The notes beneath the pieces were generated by a model. The model was not told where the DNA came from. It saw only the letters and a program-made list of their open reading frames with translations, and made no database searches. Shown piece after piece: positions 44,063-53,216 of a stretch of 64,000 nucleotides of DNA (positions are counted from its first letter, which is position 1; every line of letters starts with the position of its first letter). Made by a program: the position numbers and the translations under genes. The stretch comes from Mycolicibacterium sp. GF69 (lineage in GTDB: Bacteria > Actinomycetota > Actinomycetes > Mycobacteriales > Mycobacteriaceae): contig NZ_QMEW01000017.1 in NCBI RefSeq assembly GCF_003284965.1, positions 1 to 64,000 on the forward strand. Reading direction: 5' to 3'.

Positions 44063-44911
44063 TCAAGTGCCGGCTTCGGACTTGGCCAGTGCGGCCTTCC
44101 ACTCGCGGAAGGTCTCCTCGGTACGGCCGCGACGCCAGTACCCCGAGATCGACGACGCCCACTTCGCGGGTACGCCACGCTCCTTGCGGATGTAGGGCCG
44201 CAGGTTGTGCATCACGGTCTGCGCCTCGCCGTGGATGAACACCTGTACCTGGCCCGGCAGCCAAGCCGTCTCCTTGACCGCGGTGATCAGCGGCGCATGG
44301 TCGCGGGCCTGGTCATCGGCCACCAGGTCGGCGCGCGCGCCCCGGTGGATCCAGCGCACTTCGACCCCGTCGGGTTTCTTCAGCGGAACCTCGTCGTCGG
44401 GTCCGGCGACTTCGATCAACACCCTGCCGATCGCGTTGTCCGGCAAGGCTTCCAACGCAGCGCTGATCGCCGGAACTGCGGCCTCGTCCCCGGCCATCAG
44501 GTGCCAGTCCGCAGCGGGGTCGGGCGCATAGGCGCCGCTGGGACCCATCAGGTAGGCGGGCTGGCCGGGGGTCGCGGCGGCTGCCCAGGGCCCGGCGACG
44601 CCCTGGTCGCCGTGTACGACGAAGTCGATGCAGATCTCGCGGCGCTCGGGGTCGACGTGGCGGACGGTGTAGGTGCGCACCGTTGGCCGCTGTTCGGGCG
44701 GCAGCGACGAGAACGAGTCGAGGGTCAGCGGCCGCGGCAGGCTTGCAACATCGATATCCGGGCTGACGATCACGATCTTGACGTAAGAATCGGTGAACTC
44801 GTTGGGGGTGAAGGTGTCGAATCCCGCGCCGCCGAGCACCAGTCGGATGAGATGCGGTGTCATCTGTTCGGTACGCACCACTTCAAAGGTGTGTATCGGT
44901 CGCCCTGCCAC
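44063..44911 (-). CDS. siderophore-interacting FAD protein (ViuB-like)
   Basis: A 282-residue ferric-siderophore reductase-type flavoprotein. Seen: FEVVRTEQMTPHLIRLVLGG, FAD site RTYTVRHVDPE, FVVHGDQGVAGPWA, YLMGPSGAYAPDP and MAGDEAAVPAISAALEALP, then VFIHGEAQTV, with the usual C-terminal region. It matches Rv2895c (viuB) by position. It would release iron from siderophores by reduction with NAD(P)H. I see only a poor IdeR-like sequence upstream. Confidence 0.92.
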   Translation of the reverse strand: MAGRPIHTFEVVRTEQMTPHLIRLVLGGAGFDTFTPNEFTDSYVKIVIVSPDIDVASLPRPLTLDSFSSLPPEQRPTVRTYTVRHVDPERREICIDFVVHGDQGVAGPWAAAATPGQPAYLMGPSGAYAPDPAADWHLMAGDEAAVPAISAALEALPDNAIGRVLIEVAGPDDEVPLKKPDGVEVRWIHRGARADLVADDQARDHAPLITAVKETAWLPGQVQVFIHGEAQTVMHNLRPYIRKERGVPAKWASSISGYWRRGRTEETFREWKAALAKSEAGT

Positions 44912-45013
44912 GAAAATCCTCCAACCTCGAAAAACGTGGTTATTAGCCGGTCTTATCGACTATACGGGCGAAGCGGAGCGGTGTGGGCGCTACCGAATCC
45001 GCGCGTCAACGCT

Positions 45014-46138
45014 TTACCGGCTTGCCAGCTTCCACCTCCCGTCTCGGCACACGACCAGGCCGGACAGTTCGAGGTTCGCCAGCGGGCCGAGTACCTGACG
45101 GGCGGGAAGGCCCGAGGTCACCGCGATCTCGTCGGCCGTGCGCCCGCCGCGGCGCGGAAGCGCGTCGTAGATCCGCTTCTCGGTTTCGGTCAAGTCGTCC
45201 AGCGGCGAGACCGCGCGCTGTTCCTCGGGCGCCAGTTCCCCGATGCTGCCGACCAGCTCGACGAGGTCCGCCGCGCGCGTCACGATCTGCGCCCCACCGC
45301 GCAGCAGAACGTGGCAGCCGACCGATGCCGACGAGGTGACTGGACCGGGCACCGCGCACACCGGCCGCCCGAGCGCGCACGCCCAGGCCGCGGTGTTCGC
45401 CGCTCCGCTGCGGGCTCCGGCCTCCACCACCACGGTGGCCCCGCCCAGGGCGGCGACCAGCCGGTTACGGGTCAGAAACCGGTGCCGCGCGGGGCGTACG
45501 CCGGGCGGATACTCGCTGCACACCAAGCCCTGTTCGGCGATCCGGCGCAGCAGCCCCGTATGGCCGGCCGGGTAGGGAACGTCGATACCGCCGGCGAGTA
45601 CCGCCACCGTCAGTCCGTCGGCGGCCAGCGCGGCGCGGTGCGCCGCGCCGTCGATGCCATATGCGCCGCCCGACACCACCGCGACATCGCGGCCGGCCAC
45701 ACCGGCGGCAAGGTCGGCCGCGACGAATTCGCCGTAGGCGGTCGCTGCCCTCGTACCGACGATGGCGGCGGCCCGGTAGGCGACCTCGTCGAGCGCCGCG
45801 GGCCCCACCGCCCACAACACCATGGGTGGATGAGCCTGCGCGCGCAACCGGTCCGAGACCCCGCCGAACCCTGTGAAAGCCAACCACGGCCACTCTTCGT
45901 CGTCCCGTGTGACCAGTCGACCGCCCAGCCGAGTCAGGATATCGAGATCGGAAGCGGCGCAGTCGATATGGCGACGAGCCTCGGCGCGCCGGTCGATGCT
46001 CTCACCCGCCGCTCCGCGTCGCACCCGTTCGGCCGCTTCGACGGGACCCACCCGCGTGGCCAACGCCGACAACTCCGGACACGGCGGTTCGACCACCCGC
46101 GACAGATACGCCCACGCCAAGGTCACATCATCCGTCAT
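45014..46138 (-). CDS. dprA: DNA processing protein DprA
   Basis: ssDNA-binding RecA-loading protein known from natural transformation, 374 residues. Seen: N-terminal helical domain, Rossmann-like SMF domain with AAIVGTRAATAYGEF, VVSGGAYGIDGAAHRAAL, VAVLAGGIDVPYPAGH and RHRFLTRNRLVAALGG, then a C-terminal winged helix (GRTADEIAVTSGLPARQVLG). Start ATG 46138 overlaps the comM stop. Competence is not established in mycobacteria, so its role there is unclear. Confidence 0.95.
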   Translation of the reverse strand: MTDDVTLAWAYLSRVVEPPCPELSALATRVGPVEAAERVRRGAAGESIDRRAEARRHIDCAASDLDILTRLGGRLVTRDDEEWPWLAFTGFGGVSDRLRAQAHPPMVLWAVGPAALDEVAYRAAAIVGTRAATAYGEFVAADLAAGVAGRDVAVVSGGAYGIDGAAHRAALAADGLTVAVLAGGIDVPYPAGHTGLLRRIAEQGLVCSEYPPGVRPARHRFLTRNRLVAALGGATVVVEAGARSGAANTAAWACALGRPVCAVPGPVTSSASVGCHVLLRGGAQIVTRAADLVELVGSIGELAPEEQRAVSPLDDLTETEKRIYDALPRRGGRTADEIAVTSGLPARQVLGPLANLELSGLVVCRDGRWKLASR

Positions 46139-47646
46139 CGCACCTTCCCTCCTTGCCGAAAGCTCAACGCCGCCGTGACGTCCTCGAGCGCCGGCGACGT
46201 GCGCCCGGCGAGATCACACAGCGACCACGCGACCCGCATGGTGCGGTCCATCCCGCGCACGCTCAGCGCACCGTGGTCGAGCGCCGTGTGCAGCGGCTTC
46301 ATCACCGGCGCCGACAGTCGGAACTTGCCGCGCAGCAGTGAGCCGCTGATCTCGGCGTTGGTGCTGATGCCGTGGGGCAGCCAGCGCTCGGCGGCCGCCG
46401 CTCGCGCCCTGGCCACCCGCTCACGAACGACGGTCGTGGACTCGCCGTCCTGCGCGACGATCGCACCCGCGCGCAGCGAGTGCATCTCGACCCGCAGATC
46501 GACGCGGTCGAGCAAGGGCCCCGACAGCTTGCCGAGGTAGCGCCGCCTCTCCTGACCGTTGCAGATGCAGTCGCGCGGGTCGGGCGGTGCACACGGACAC
46601 GGATTCGCCGCGAGCACGAGTTGGAGGCGTGCGGGGTAGCGTGCGACGCCGTCGCGCCGGGCGAGCCGAATTTCGCCATCCTCCAAGGGGGTTCGCAATG
46701 CCTCGAGCACGCTGACGCCAATCTCGGCGCACTCGTCCAAGAAGAGCACACCGCGGTGTGCCCGGCTGACCGCGCCGGGACGCGCCATCCCGCTGCCACC
46801 GCCGACCATCGCCGCCACGCTCGAGGTGTGGTGCGGGGCCACGAACGGCGGCGTCGTGATCAGCGGCGTGTTGCCCGACAGCAGCCCGGCCACCGAGTGG
46901 ATTGCCGTCACCTCCAGCGCCTCGCTTTCCGACAGCGGCGGCAGCAGATCCGGAAGTCGTTGAGCCAGCATGGTTTTACCCACGCCCGGCGGCCCGGTCA
47001 GCATGAGGTGGTGGCCGCCCGCGGCGGCGACCTCGACCGCGTACTTGGCCTGCGTCTGGCCGATCACGTCGGCGAGATCGGACATGGATCTCTGCTGCGA
47101 CGACGGAGACACGACTCGGGGTAGGAGCGCTGCGCTCCCTTTGACCCAGGACTGCAGTTGGACCAACGTGCGCGCCCCACACACCTCGATACCGTCCACC
47201 AGGCTGGCCTCGGCGAGATTCTCGGCGGGTACGACGGCTGTTGGCCAGCCTTCCCGCTTGGCCGCCAGCACGGCGGGCAGGATGCCCTTGACGGGGCGGA
47301 CCCGCCCGTCGAGGGCCAATTCCCCGAGCAGCACGGTCTTTTCGAGCCGTGGCCACTGCGCTTTCGCGTCGGCCGACAACACCGACATCGCCAACGCCAG
47401 GTCGTACACCGATCCCATCTTCGGCAGCGTGGCCGGTGACAGCGCCAGGGTCAGCCGCGTCTGGGGCCAGTCGTTGCCGCAGTTTCTGATCGCGGCACGG
47501 ACCCGATCGCGTGACTCCTGCAGTGCCGCGTCGGCCAATCCGACCAGGTGCACGCCGGGCAACCCGGAACTGATGTCGGCCTCGATCTCGACGATCTGAC
47601 CGTCGAGTCCGCGCACCGCCACGGAGTAAGCGCGTCCCAATGTCAC
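46135..47646 (-). CDS. YifB/ComM family Mg-chelatase-like AAA ATPase
   Basis: A 503-residue AAA+ protein. Seen: N-terminal Lon-type fold (SVAVRGLDGQIVEIEADISSGLPG), Walker A GPPGVGKTM, HHTSSVAAMVGGG, Walker B-like GVLFLDECAEIG, then CPCAPPDPRDCICNG (zinc-like cysteines) and GPLLDRVDLRVEM. ComM in other bacteria helps branch migration during transformation. The order yraN-comM-dprA with short overlaps is the typical linked set. Starts with GTG 47646. Confidence 0.94.
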   Translation of the reverse strand: MTLGRAYSVAVRGLDGQIVEIEADISSGLPGVHLVGLADAALQESRDRVRAAIRNCGNDWPQTRLTLALSPATLPKMGSVYDLALAMSVLSADAKAQWPRLEKTVLLGELALDGRVRPVKGILPAVLAAKREGWPTAVVPAENLAEASLVDGIEVCGARTLVQLQSWVKGSAALLPRVVSPSSQQRSMSDLADVIGQTQAKYAVEVAAAGGHHLMLTGPPGVGKTMLAQRLPDLLPPLSESEALEVTAIHSVAGLLSGNTPLITTPPFVAPHHTSSVAAMVGGGSGMARPGAVSRAHRGVLFLDECAEIGVSVLEALRTPLEDGEIRLARRDGVARYPARLQLVLAANPCPCAPPDPRDCICNGQERRRYLGKLSGPLLDRVDLRVEMHSLRAGAIVAQDGESTTVVRERVARARAAAAERWLPHGISTNAEISGSLLRGKFRLSAPVMKPLHTALDHGALSVRGMDRTMRVAWSLCDLAGRTSPALEDVTAALSFRQGGKVR

Positions 47647-48015
47647 CTAACCCACCCCCGACAGGTGGCTGATCTGCGGCGGGCTCCCTCGGCCGATACG
47701 GACTCCCACCACGTCGATGCGGACCTGCGACCAACTGACCTCCTGAGCGGCCAGCCACAGGCCGGCCAGCCGCCGCAGCCGGCGCACCTTCTGCGGTGTC
47801 ACAGCCTGCTCGACACCACCGAACCGATCGCTGGTGCGGGTCTTCACCTCCACGAACACCGCGACGCACGCCCTGTCGTCAGCGGCGATCACATCCAACT
47901 CGCCGTACCGGCATCGCCAGTTGCGGTCGAGCACCCGCAAGCCAAGCGACCGCAGGTGCTCGACGGCGAGCTGCTCTCCCAATGCGCCGAGCTCGGCGCG
48001 GGTCAACGGAGTCAT
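47647..48015 (-). CDS. YraN family (UPF0102) nuclease-fold protein
   Basis: A 122-residue protein with a restriction-endonuclease-like fold. Seen: LGEQLAVEHLRSLGLRVLDRNW, RYGELDVIAADD and VFVEVKTRTSDRFG carrying the Asp and Glu-x-Lys of the nuclease core. First gene of the yraN-comM-dprA run; its stop abuts the comM start. Function in cells is not known. Confidence 0.94.
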   Translation of the reverse strand: MTPLTRAELGALGEQLAVEHLRSLGLRVLDRNWRCRYGELDVIAADDRACVAVFVEVKTRTSDRFGGVEQAVTPQKVRRLRRLAGLWLAAQEVSWSQVRIDVVGVRIGRGSPPQISHLSGVG

Positions 48016-48152
48016 GCCACGACCGTGCCGAGGCCCGCCGACACTTCACCGCCATCCGGGCGCCGCGAGGGCCGGTAATCCCCAACCGGCGATTCGTCCC
48101 CAACTCGGCCAGAACCCGTTTCGCCGGCGTCAAAAAGCGGGTACACGCCGGC

Positions 48153-48971
48153 ATGTCCGACAAGTCATTACACGGTGTCGCCGACCGAGCGACCGACAGC
48201 GATGCATTCGAATACACGGCACGCGCGGGCTTCGCTGTCAGCGGCGTGCTTCATCTGCTCGTCGGCTATCTGATCCTGCGTATCGCGCTCGGCTCCGGCG
48301 GCAACGCCGATCAGTCCGGGGCGCTGACGACGCTGGCTCAGCAAACCGGTGGCGCAGTGCTGCTGTGGGTCGTCGCAGCGGGACTGCTGGCGCTGGGGCT
48401 CTGGCGGGTCGCCGAGGCGATCGTCGGCCCGCGGCCCGGCGAGGGATCCGGTCGTTTCCAAGATGACACCCCGGCGTGGAAGCGGGCCAAATCGCTGGGG
48501 CTAGCCGTAGTCAACTTCGCCATCGCGTTCTCGGCGGCGCGCTTCGCGCTGGGCAGCGGGCAGCAGAGCACTGCGCAGAACGCCGGCCTCAGCGCCCAGA
48601 TGATGCAGACCGGATGGGGCAAGGCCGTGCTCATCGCGGTGGGCCTCGGCTTGGTCGGCGTCGGCGGCTACCACGTCTACAAGGGTGTGACGAAGAGATT
48701 CTGCAAAGACCTGCGCGCCTCCGGTGGCACAGGCGTCACCGCCGTCGGGGTCACCGGCTATGCGGCCAAGGGTCTGGTTCTCGCGGGCGCGGGGGTCCTG
48801 GTGATCGTGGCGACCCTGCAGGCCGATCCCGCCAAGGCGACGGGTCTTGATGCCGCGGTCAAGACGCTCGGGCAGGCGCCGTTCGGCAAGCTGCTTCTCA
48901 TCCTCGCCGCGGTCGGTATCGCCGCCTTCGGCGTCTACAACTTCGTGCGCGCTCGATCCGGGCGGATGTGA
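48153..48971 (+). CDS. DUF1206 membrane protein
   Basis: A 272-residue integral membrane protein made of three similar units of two membrane helices, the DUF1206 pattern: ARAGFAVSGVLHLLVGYLIL, SLGLAVVNFAIAFSAARFAL and GVTGYAAKGLVLAGAGVLVI open the units. Gly-rich helices and small loops dominate. No enzymatic motif. ATG 48153 sits in the divergent gap with yraN; the convergent hemophore-like gene ends one base after its stop. Function unknown; such proteins are frequent near stress genes in actinobacteria. Confidence 0.88.
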   Translation: MSDKSLHGVADRATDSDAFEYTARAGFAVSGVLHLLVGYLILRIALGSGGNADQSGALTTLAQQTGGAVLLWVVAAGLLALGLWRVAEAIVGPRPGEGSGRFQDDTPAWKRAKSLGLAVVNFAIAFSAARFALGSGQQSTAQNAGLSAQMMQTGWGKAVLIAVGLGLVGVGGYHVYKGVTKRFCKDLRASGGTGVTAVGVTGYAAKGLVLAGAGVLVIVATLQADPAKATGLDAAVKTLGQAPFGKLLLILAAVGIAAFGVYNFVRARSGRM

Positions 48972-48972
48972 C

Positions 48973-49356
48973 TTACTGCCCCATCGCGTCGAACAGCGTG
49001 GCCAGTTGTCCGGGGCTGACCGCGATACCGCACTGCGCGCGCATCTCCGTCAACGGCGCCGCGATGCCTCGCAGATCGAGGTACTCGTTGGGGTGCGCGG
49101 TGAAGTACGCCCGCACGGCGGCCCGGGCGTCCTCCGGAGGTTGCGTAGCTGCCGCGGTGAGCACCTCGTTGGCTCCGGGGTGAGCCTCCAGGTAGCCGCC
49201 CGCCTGCCCGAGTACGCCGCTCGCGGTCGTGGCAAGCCCGCTGGCCGTGCACGGCGCGGCGTTGGCCACCGGCAGAGTCGTCGGAAAGGCGCCGAACGCG
49301 CCGACGACGATCAGCGCCGCTGCGCCCGCCAGTCCCGAACGCTTGGATCTGTTCAT
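48973..49356 (-). CDS. hemophore-related secreted protein (1)
   Basis: A 127-residue exported protein with a clear signal peptide (SGLAGAAALIVVGAFGAFP ... ANAA) and a small helical domain with two cysteines (APCTASGL and RAQCGIAV), GVLGQAGGYLEAHPGANEVL and YFTAHPNEYLDLRGIAAPL. This is the pattern of mycobacterial hemophore-like proteins related to Rv0203, which bind heme outside the cell. Located divergent from the IdeR-type iron operon 217 bases away. Heme binding by this copy is inferred. Confidence 0.78.
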   Translation of the reverse strand: MNRSKRSGLAGAAALIVVGAFGAFPTTLPVANAAPCTASGLATTASGVLGQAGGYLEAHPGANEVLTAAATQPPEDARAAVRAYFTAHPNEYLDLRGIAAPLTEMRAQCGIAVSPGQLATLFDAMGQ

Positions 49357-49511
49357 TGGCTCATCCTCGGGGTCGGTACCGCGGGGGTCGGCCCCGGGAT
49401 TCGACGCAAACGTACCGCGTCTACCGGAGTGCAGCGCCGAAAAGCACTGTCGCGGCCACTCGGACGCATTGGCCGAACAGCGAGCCGGGAACGCCGAAAG
49501 GGTATGTTCCA

Positions 49512-49530
49512 TTAGGTAACGCTCAGCTAA
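49512..49530. promoter_or_regulatory. IdeR iron box
   Basis: TTAGGTAACGCTCAGCTAA matches the 19-base mycobacterial IdeR consensus TTAGGTTAGGCTAACCTAA at 15 positions. It lies 42 bases before the start of the iron-binding lipoprotein gene and 155 bases from the divergent hemophore-like gene. IdeR with Fe(II) would repress the operon when iron is plentiful. Confidence 0.78.
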
Positions 49531-49572
49531 AGATCCCGTCTGGCCTGCACGAACCGCGAAAGGATCCTTTGC

Positions 49573-50589
49573 ATGCGATCACGGTGGAGGCGCATCGTCG
49601 CAGTAGTGTCAACGCTCGCCATCGCGGGAACCGCGACCGCCTGCTCGGATTCGGGCGAGAGCGACGAACTGCTGATCTACAACGCACAGCACGAGTCGCT
49701 CACCAAGGAGTGGATCGACGCATTCACCAAGGAGACCGGGATCAAGGTCACTTATCGGCAAGGCGGCGACACCGAACTCGGCAATCAGCTCGTAGCCGAA
49801 GGTAAGGCGTCGCCGGCCGACGTGTTCCTGACCGAGAACTCGCCCGCAATGGCGGCAGTGGAGCGCGCCGGGCTGTTCGCCGGCCTCGACCCCGAGACGC
49901 TCGACCAGGTACCGCCGCAATACCGTCCGCCGACCGGTAAGTGGACCGGGGTGGCGGCGCGCAGCACCGTGTTCGTCTACAACACGGACAGGTTGCAACC
50001 TGACCAGCTGCCGAAGTCACTGCTCGATCTGCAGCAGCCGCAGTGGAAGGACCGGTGGGGTGCACCGCCGACGAAGGCCGACTTCCAGGCGATCGTCGCG
50101 GCGCTGCTCGAACTGGAGGGCGAGCCCGCGACGGCGCAGTGGCTGTCGGCGATGAAAGCCAACGCCAAGCTGTACAGCGACAACATCGCAACGCTCAAGG
50201 CGGTCAACGCCGGTGAGGTCGACGGTGGGGTGATCTATCACTACTACTGGTTCCGCGATCAGTCGAAAACCAAAGAGATGAGCGGTAATAACGCACTGCA
50301 CTATTTCAAGAACGAGGATCCCGGCGCCTTCGTCAGCCTGTCCGGCGCCGGCGTGCTGGCCTCCAGCGACAGGATCGACCAGGCTCAGCAGTTCGTCCGG
50401 TTCATCACCAGCAGGGCCGGCCAGGAGGTGCTCGAGAAGGGCACGTCGTTCGAATACCCCGTCGCCAGCGGTGTGCCCGCCAACTCCGACCTGCCGCCGC
50501 TCGACACGCTGCAGGCGCCCAACGTCGACCCGTCGAACCTGGACGCGCAGAAGGTCACTGACCTGATGACGAAGGCTGGCTTGCTGTAG
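49573..50589 (+). CDS. ferric-iron ABC transporter substrate-binding protein
   Basis: FbpA/FutA-like periplasmic iron-binding protein, 338 residues. Seen: signal segment with Cys24 after TATA (lipobox-like), DELLIYNAQHESLTKEWIDAF, TYRQGGDTELGNQL, PADVFLTENSPAM, and the iron-binding tyrosine pair in VIYHYYWFRDQ near 220-230. It binds Fe(III) directly in this family, often with a synergistic anion. AAAGGATC before ATG 49573 is a good ribosome site. First gene of an IdeR-box operon. Confidence 0.93.
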   Translation: MRSRWRRIVAVVSTLAIAGTATACSDSGESDELLIYNAQHESLTKEWIDAFTKETGIKVTYRQGGDTELGNQLVAEGKASPADVFLTENSPAMAAVERAGLFAGLDPETLDQVPPQYRPPTGKWTGVAARSTVFVYNTDRLQPDQLPKSLLDLQQPQWKDRWGAPPTKADFQAIVAALLELEGEPATAQWLSAMKANAKLYSDNIATLKAVNAGEVDGGVIYHYYWFRDQSKTKEMSGNNALHYFKNEDPGAFVSLSGAGVLASSDRIDQAQQFVRFITSRAGQEVLEKGTSFEYPVASGVPANSDLPPLDTLQAPNVDPSNLDAQKVTDLMTKAGLL

Positions 50590-52170
50590 GTGGTCGCCGC
50601 CGCTCCCCCTGTCCCTGCGCCCGCGGCACCGATTTCGCGGTCGACGAGGACGGCGCGGCCGGGCCCGCTGGTTTCGGCAACGGTCGCGATTCTCGTTGCG
50701 GCGACCTGCATCCCGCTGGGGTATGTGGCGTGGGCGACGGTCTCGGTGGGCTGGACGCGCGCTTATGAACTGGTGGTGCGGCCGCGCGTCGGGGAACTGC
50801 TCGTCAACACCGCCGCACTGGTGCTCATCACCGTTCCCCTGTGCGTGGTGATCGGGGTCGGCACGGCCTGGCTGGTGGAGCGGACGGACCTGCCGGGCCG
50901 GGCGTTCTGGCGACCGCTGTTCGTTGCGCCGCTTGCCGTTCCGGCGTTCGTCAACAGTTACGCCTGGGTCGGGGTCATCCCGTCACTGCACGGGTTGGGG
51001 GCCGGCGTGCTGGTCACCACCCTGTCCTACTTCCCGTTCATGTACCTGCCGGTCGCCGCCGCACTGCGACGGCTTGATCCGGCCGTCGAGGAATCGGCGC
51101 GGGCACTGGGCTCGCATTCGGCAGGGGTGTTCTTCCGTATCGTGCTCCCACAGCTACGGCTGGCCATCCTCGGCGGCGCGCTACTGGTCGGTGTGCACCT
51201 GCTCGCCGAGTTCGGTGCGTTCGCGATGGTGCGGTTCGACACCTTCACCGTCGCGATCTTCCAACAGTTTCAGGCGACGTTCGACGGGGCGGCCGGCGCC
51301 ATGCTTGCCGGTGTGCTGGTGTTGCTGTGCCTGGCGCTGCTGACCACCGAGGCGGCCGCCCGCGGCAACACCCGCTTCGCGCGAATCGGCGCGGGCGCTC
51401 CGCGTGCTGTGACACCGATCCAACTGCGTCACAGCGTGATTCCGGCGACGATAGCGCTGACAGCATTGGCGGTCCTGGCGATCGGTCTACCGGTCGGGAC
51501 GATCCTGCGGTGGCTGTGGCTGGGCGGTGCCGAGGTCTGGATCGTCGACGACATCCTTTTGGCCCTCGGCCAGACCATCGGCTTGGCCTCCGCCGCAGCG
51601 GTTTTGACCACCGTGCTCGCATTCCCGGTCGCGTGGGTTGCGGTGCGTTCGAGCGGTGTGCTGGCCCGCGTGGTCGAAGGCGCCAACTACGTGACGAGTT
51701 CGCTACCCGGCATCGTCACCGCACTGGCGCTGGTGACCGTTACGATCCACTTCGTTCGCCCCCTCTACCAGAGCGTGGCGCTGATCGTGTTCGCCTACGT
51801 TCTGCTCTTCATGCCGCGGGCGCTGATCAATGTCCGGGCCGGCCTTGCTCAGGTTCCCCCAAGCCTCGAGGAGGCGTCCCGCTCCTTGGGAAGTTCGCCG
51901 ACGGCGACGTTCTTTCGGGTGACGCTGCGGTTGACAGCACCCGCCGCGGCGGCCGGCGCCTCGCTGGTATTCGTCGCCGTGGCAACCGAACTGACCGCCA
52001 CTCTGCTGCTCGCACCCACCGGCACCCGCACTTTGGCGATGATGTTCTGGTCGTACTCCAGCGAGTTGGATTACGCGGCGGCGGCACCCTATGCCCTGGT
52101 GCTCGTGGTGCTGGCAATACCAGTGACGCTGCTGCTGTACCGGCAAGCCACAAAGGCGGCCGCGCTGTGA
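50590..52170 (+). CDS. ferric-iron ABC transporter permease (fused, FbpB-like)
   Basis: A 526-residue inner-membrane permease with two sets of about six membrane helices, the FbpB/ThiP-type fusion. Seen: two EAA loops, EESARALGSHSAGVFFRIVLP near 170 and EEASRSLGSSPTATFFRVTLR near 420, which contact the ATPase. The GTG start follows the binding-protein stop directly. It would pass Fe(III) from the lipoprotein into the cytoplasm. Confidence 0.93.
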   Translation: MVAAAPPVPAPAAPISRSTRTARPGPLVSATVAILVAATCIPLGYVAWATVSVGWTRAYELVVRPRVGELLVNTAALVLITVPLCVVIGVGTAWLVERTDLPGRAFWRPLFVAPLAVPAFVNSYAWVGVIPSLHGLGAGVLVTTLSYFPFMYLPVAAALRRLDPAVEESARALGSHSAGVFFRIVLPQLRLAILGGALLVGVHLLAEFGAFAMVRFDTFTVAIFQQFQATFDGAAGAMLAGVLVLLCLALLTTEAAARGNTRFARIGAGAPRAVTPIQLRHSVIPATIALTALAVLAIGLPVGTILRWLWLGGAEVWIVDDILLALGQTIGLASAAAVLTTVLAFPVAWVAVRSSGVLARVVEGANYVTSSLPGIVTALALVTVTIHFVRPLYQSVALIVFAYVLLFMPRALINVRAGLAQVPPSLEEASRSLGSSPTATFFRVTLRLTAPAAAAGASLVFVAVATELTATLLLAPTGTRTLAMMFWSYSSELDYAAAAPYALVLVVLAIPVTLLLYRQATKAAAL

Positions 52171-53216
52171 CCGTTCTGGAAACCCACGGGCTGGCCAAGT
52201 CTTTCAACGGCCACATGGTGCTCGACCACATCGACCTCGAACTGCATGCGGGCAGCATCACCGCTGTCGTCGGCTCGTCGGGGTGCGGTAAGACCACGCT
52301 GCTGCGGTTGATCGCCGGATTCGAAATGCCTGATGAGGGCACCATAGCCATCGGCGGTCGGCAGGTCGCGGGCCGGGGCACCGCGGTGGCACCGCACCGG
52401 CGAGCGGTCGGTTATGTCGCTCAGGACGGTGCGCTGTTCCCACACTTGACCGTCGGACAGAACATCGCCTACGGACTCGCCGGTTCACCGCGTCGGGCCG
52501 AGACTCGGGCTCGGGTACGGGAACTGCTCGAGACAGTCTCGCTCGATCCCTCATACGCATCGCGCAGGCCGCACCAACTCTCCGGCGGCCAGCAGCAGCG
52601 CGTGGCCCTCGCCAGGGCGCTGGCCCGCAAACCGGTCGTGATGCTGCTCGACGAACCGTTCAGCGCCCTCGACACCGGGTTGCGCGCGTCCACCCGAAAA
52701 GCCGTGGCGCGTCTACTCACCGACGCCGGAGTGACCACTCTGCTGGTCACTCACGACCAGGAGGAGGCGTTGTCGGTCGCCGATCAGGTCGCGGTCATGC
52801 GCGACGGCCGCTTCACCCAGGTTGGGCCGCCCCAGCAGGTGTACCGACAGCCGGCCGACCACTTCACCGCCGCGTTCCTCGGCGACTGCATCGCGCTCCC
52901 GTGCACGGTGAGCAACGGTGTCGCCGACTGTGCGCTCGGGCGAGTTCCCGTGCATGGGACAGGATCGCAGCCGACTGGTCCCGCCACCTTGCTGTTGCGG
53001 CCCGAACAGCTTGTGGCGACCGTGGTTTCCGATACCGAGCGGCTCGAAGGCGTCGGTACCGTGTTGTCTGTCGAGTTCCTCGGCCACGATGTGCTCTTGA
53101 CCGTCGAGCCCGCCGGTGATGCTGACCCGATCATCGTGCGCCAGCACAGCATCGATCCACCGCCCGTCGACGCGAAGGTGCATATCCAGGTGGTGGGCAG
53201 CGGGGTTGCGCTGTGA
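52167..53216 (+). CDS. ferric-iron ABC transporter ATPase (FbpC-like)
   Basis: ABC ATPase of 349 residues that powers the permease. Seen: Walker A GSSGCGKTT, Q-loop in VGYVAQDGALFPHLTV, signature LSGGQQQRVALARAL, Walker B VVMLLDEPFSALD and switch His in LLVTHDQEEAL, then a C-terminal TOBE-like domain of about 110 residues. GTG start overlaps the permease stop (GTGA). Its own stop overlaps the next gene. Confidence 0.95.
   Translation: MTVLETHGLAKSFNGHMVLDHIDLELHAGSITAVVGSSGCGKTTLLRLIAGFEMPDEGTIAIGGRQVAGRGTAVAPHRRAVGYVAQDGALFPHLTVGQNIAYGLAGSPRRAETRARVRELLETVSLDPSYASRRPHQLSGGQQQRVALARALARKPVVMLLDEPFSALDTGLRASTRKAVARLLTDAGVTTLLVTHDQEEALSVADQVAVMRDGRFTQVGPPQQVYRQPADHFTAAFLGDCIALPCTVSNGVADCALGRVPVHGTGSQPTGPATLLLRPEQLVATVVSDTERLEGVGTVLSVEFLGHDVLLTVEPAGDADPIIVRQHSIDPPPVDAKVHIQVVGSGVAL

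Noticed and set aside
44912..45000. IdeR-like box upstream of the siderophore-interacting gene
   Set aside because: TTATTAGCCGGTCTTATCG keeps only a few consensus positions and is not symmetrical, unlike the clear box at 49512.
42779..46540. Open frame of over 1200 codons on the + strand
   Set aside because: Antisense to xerC, the lactate monooxygenase, the siderophore-interacting gene, dprA and comM. It is a composition artefact.
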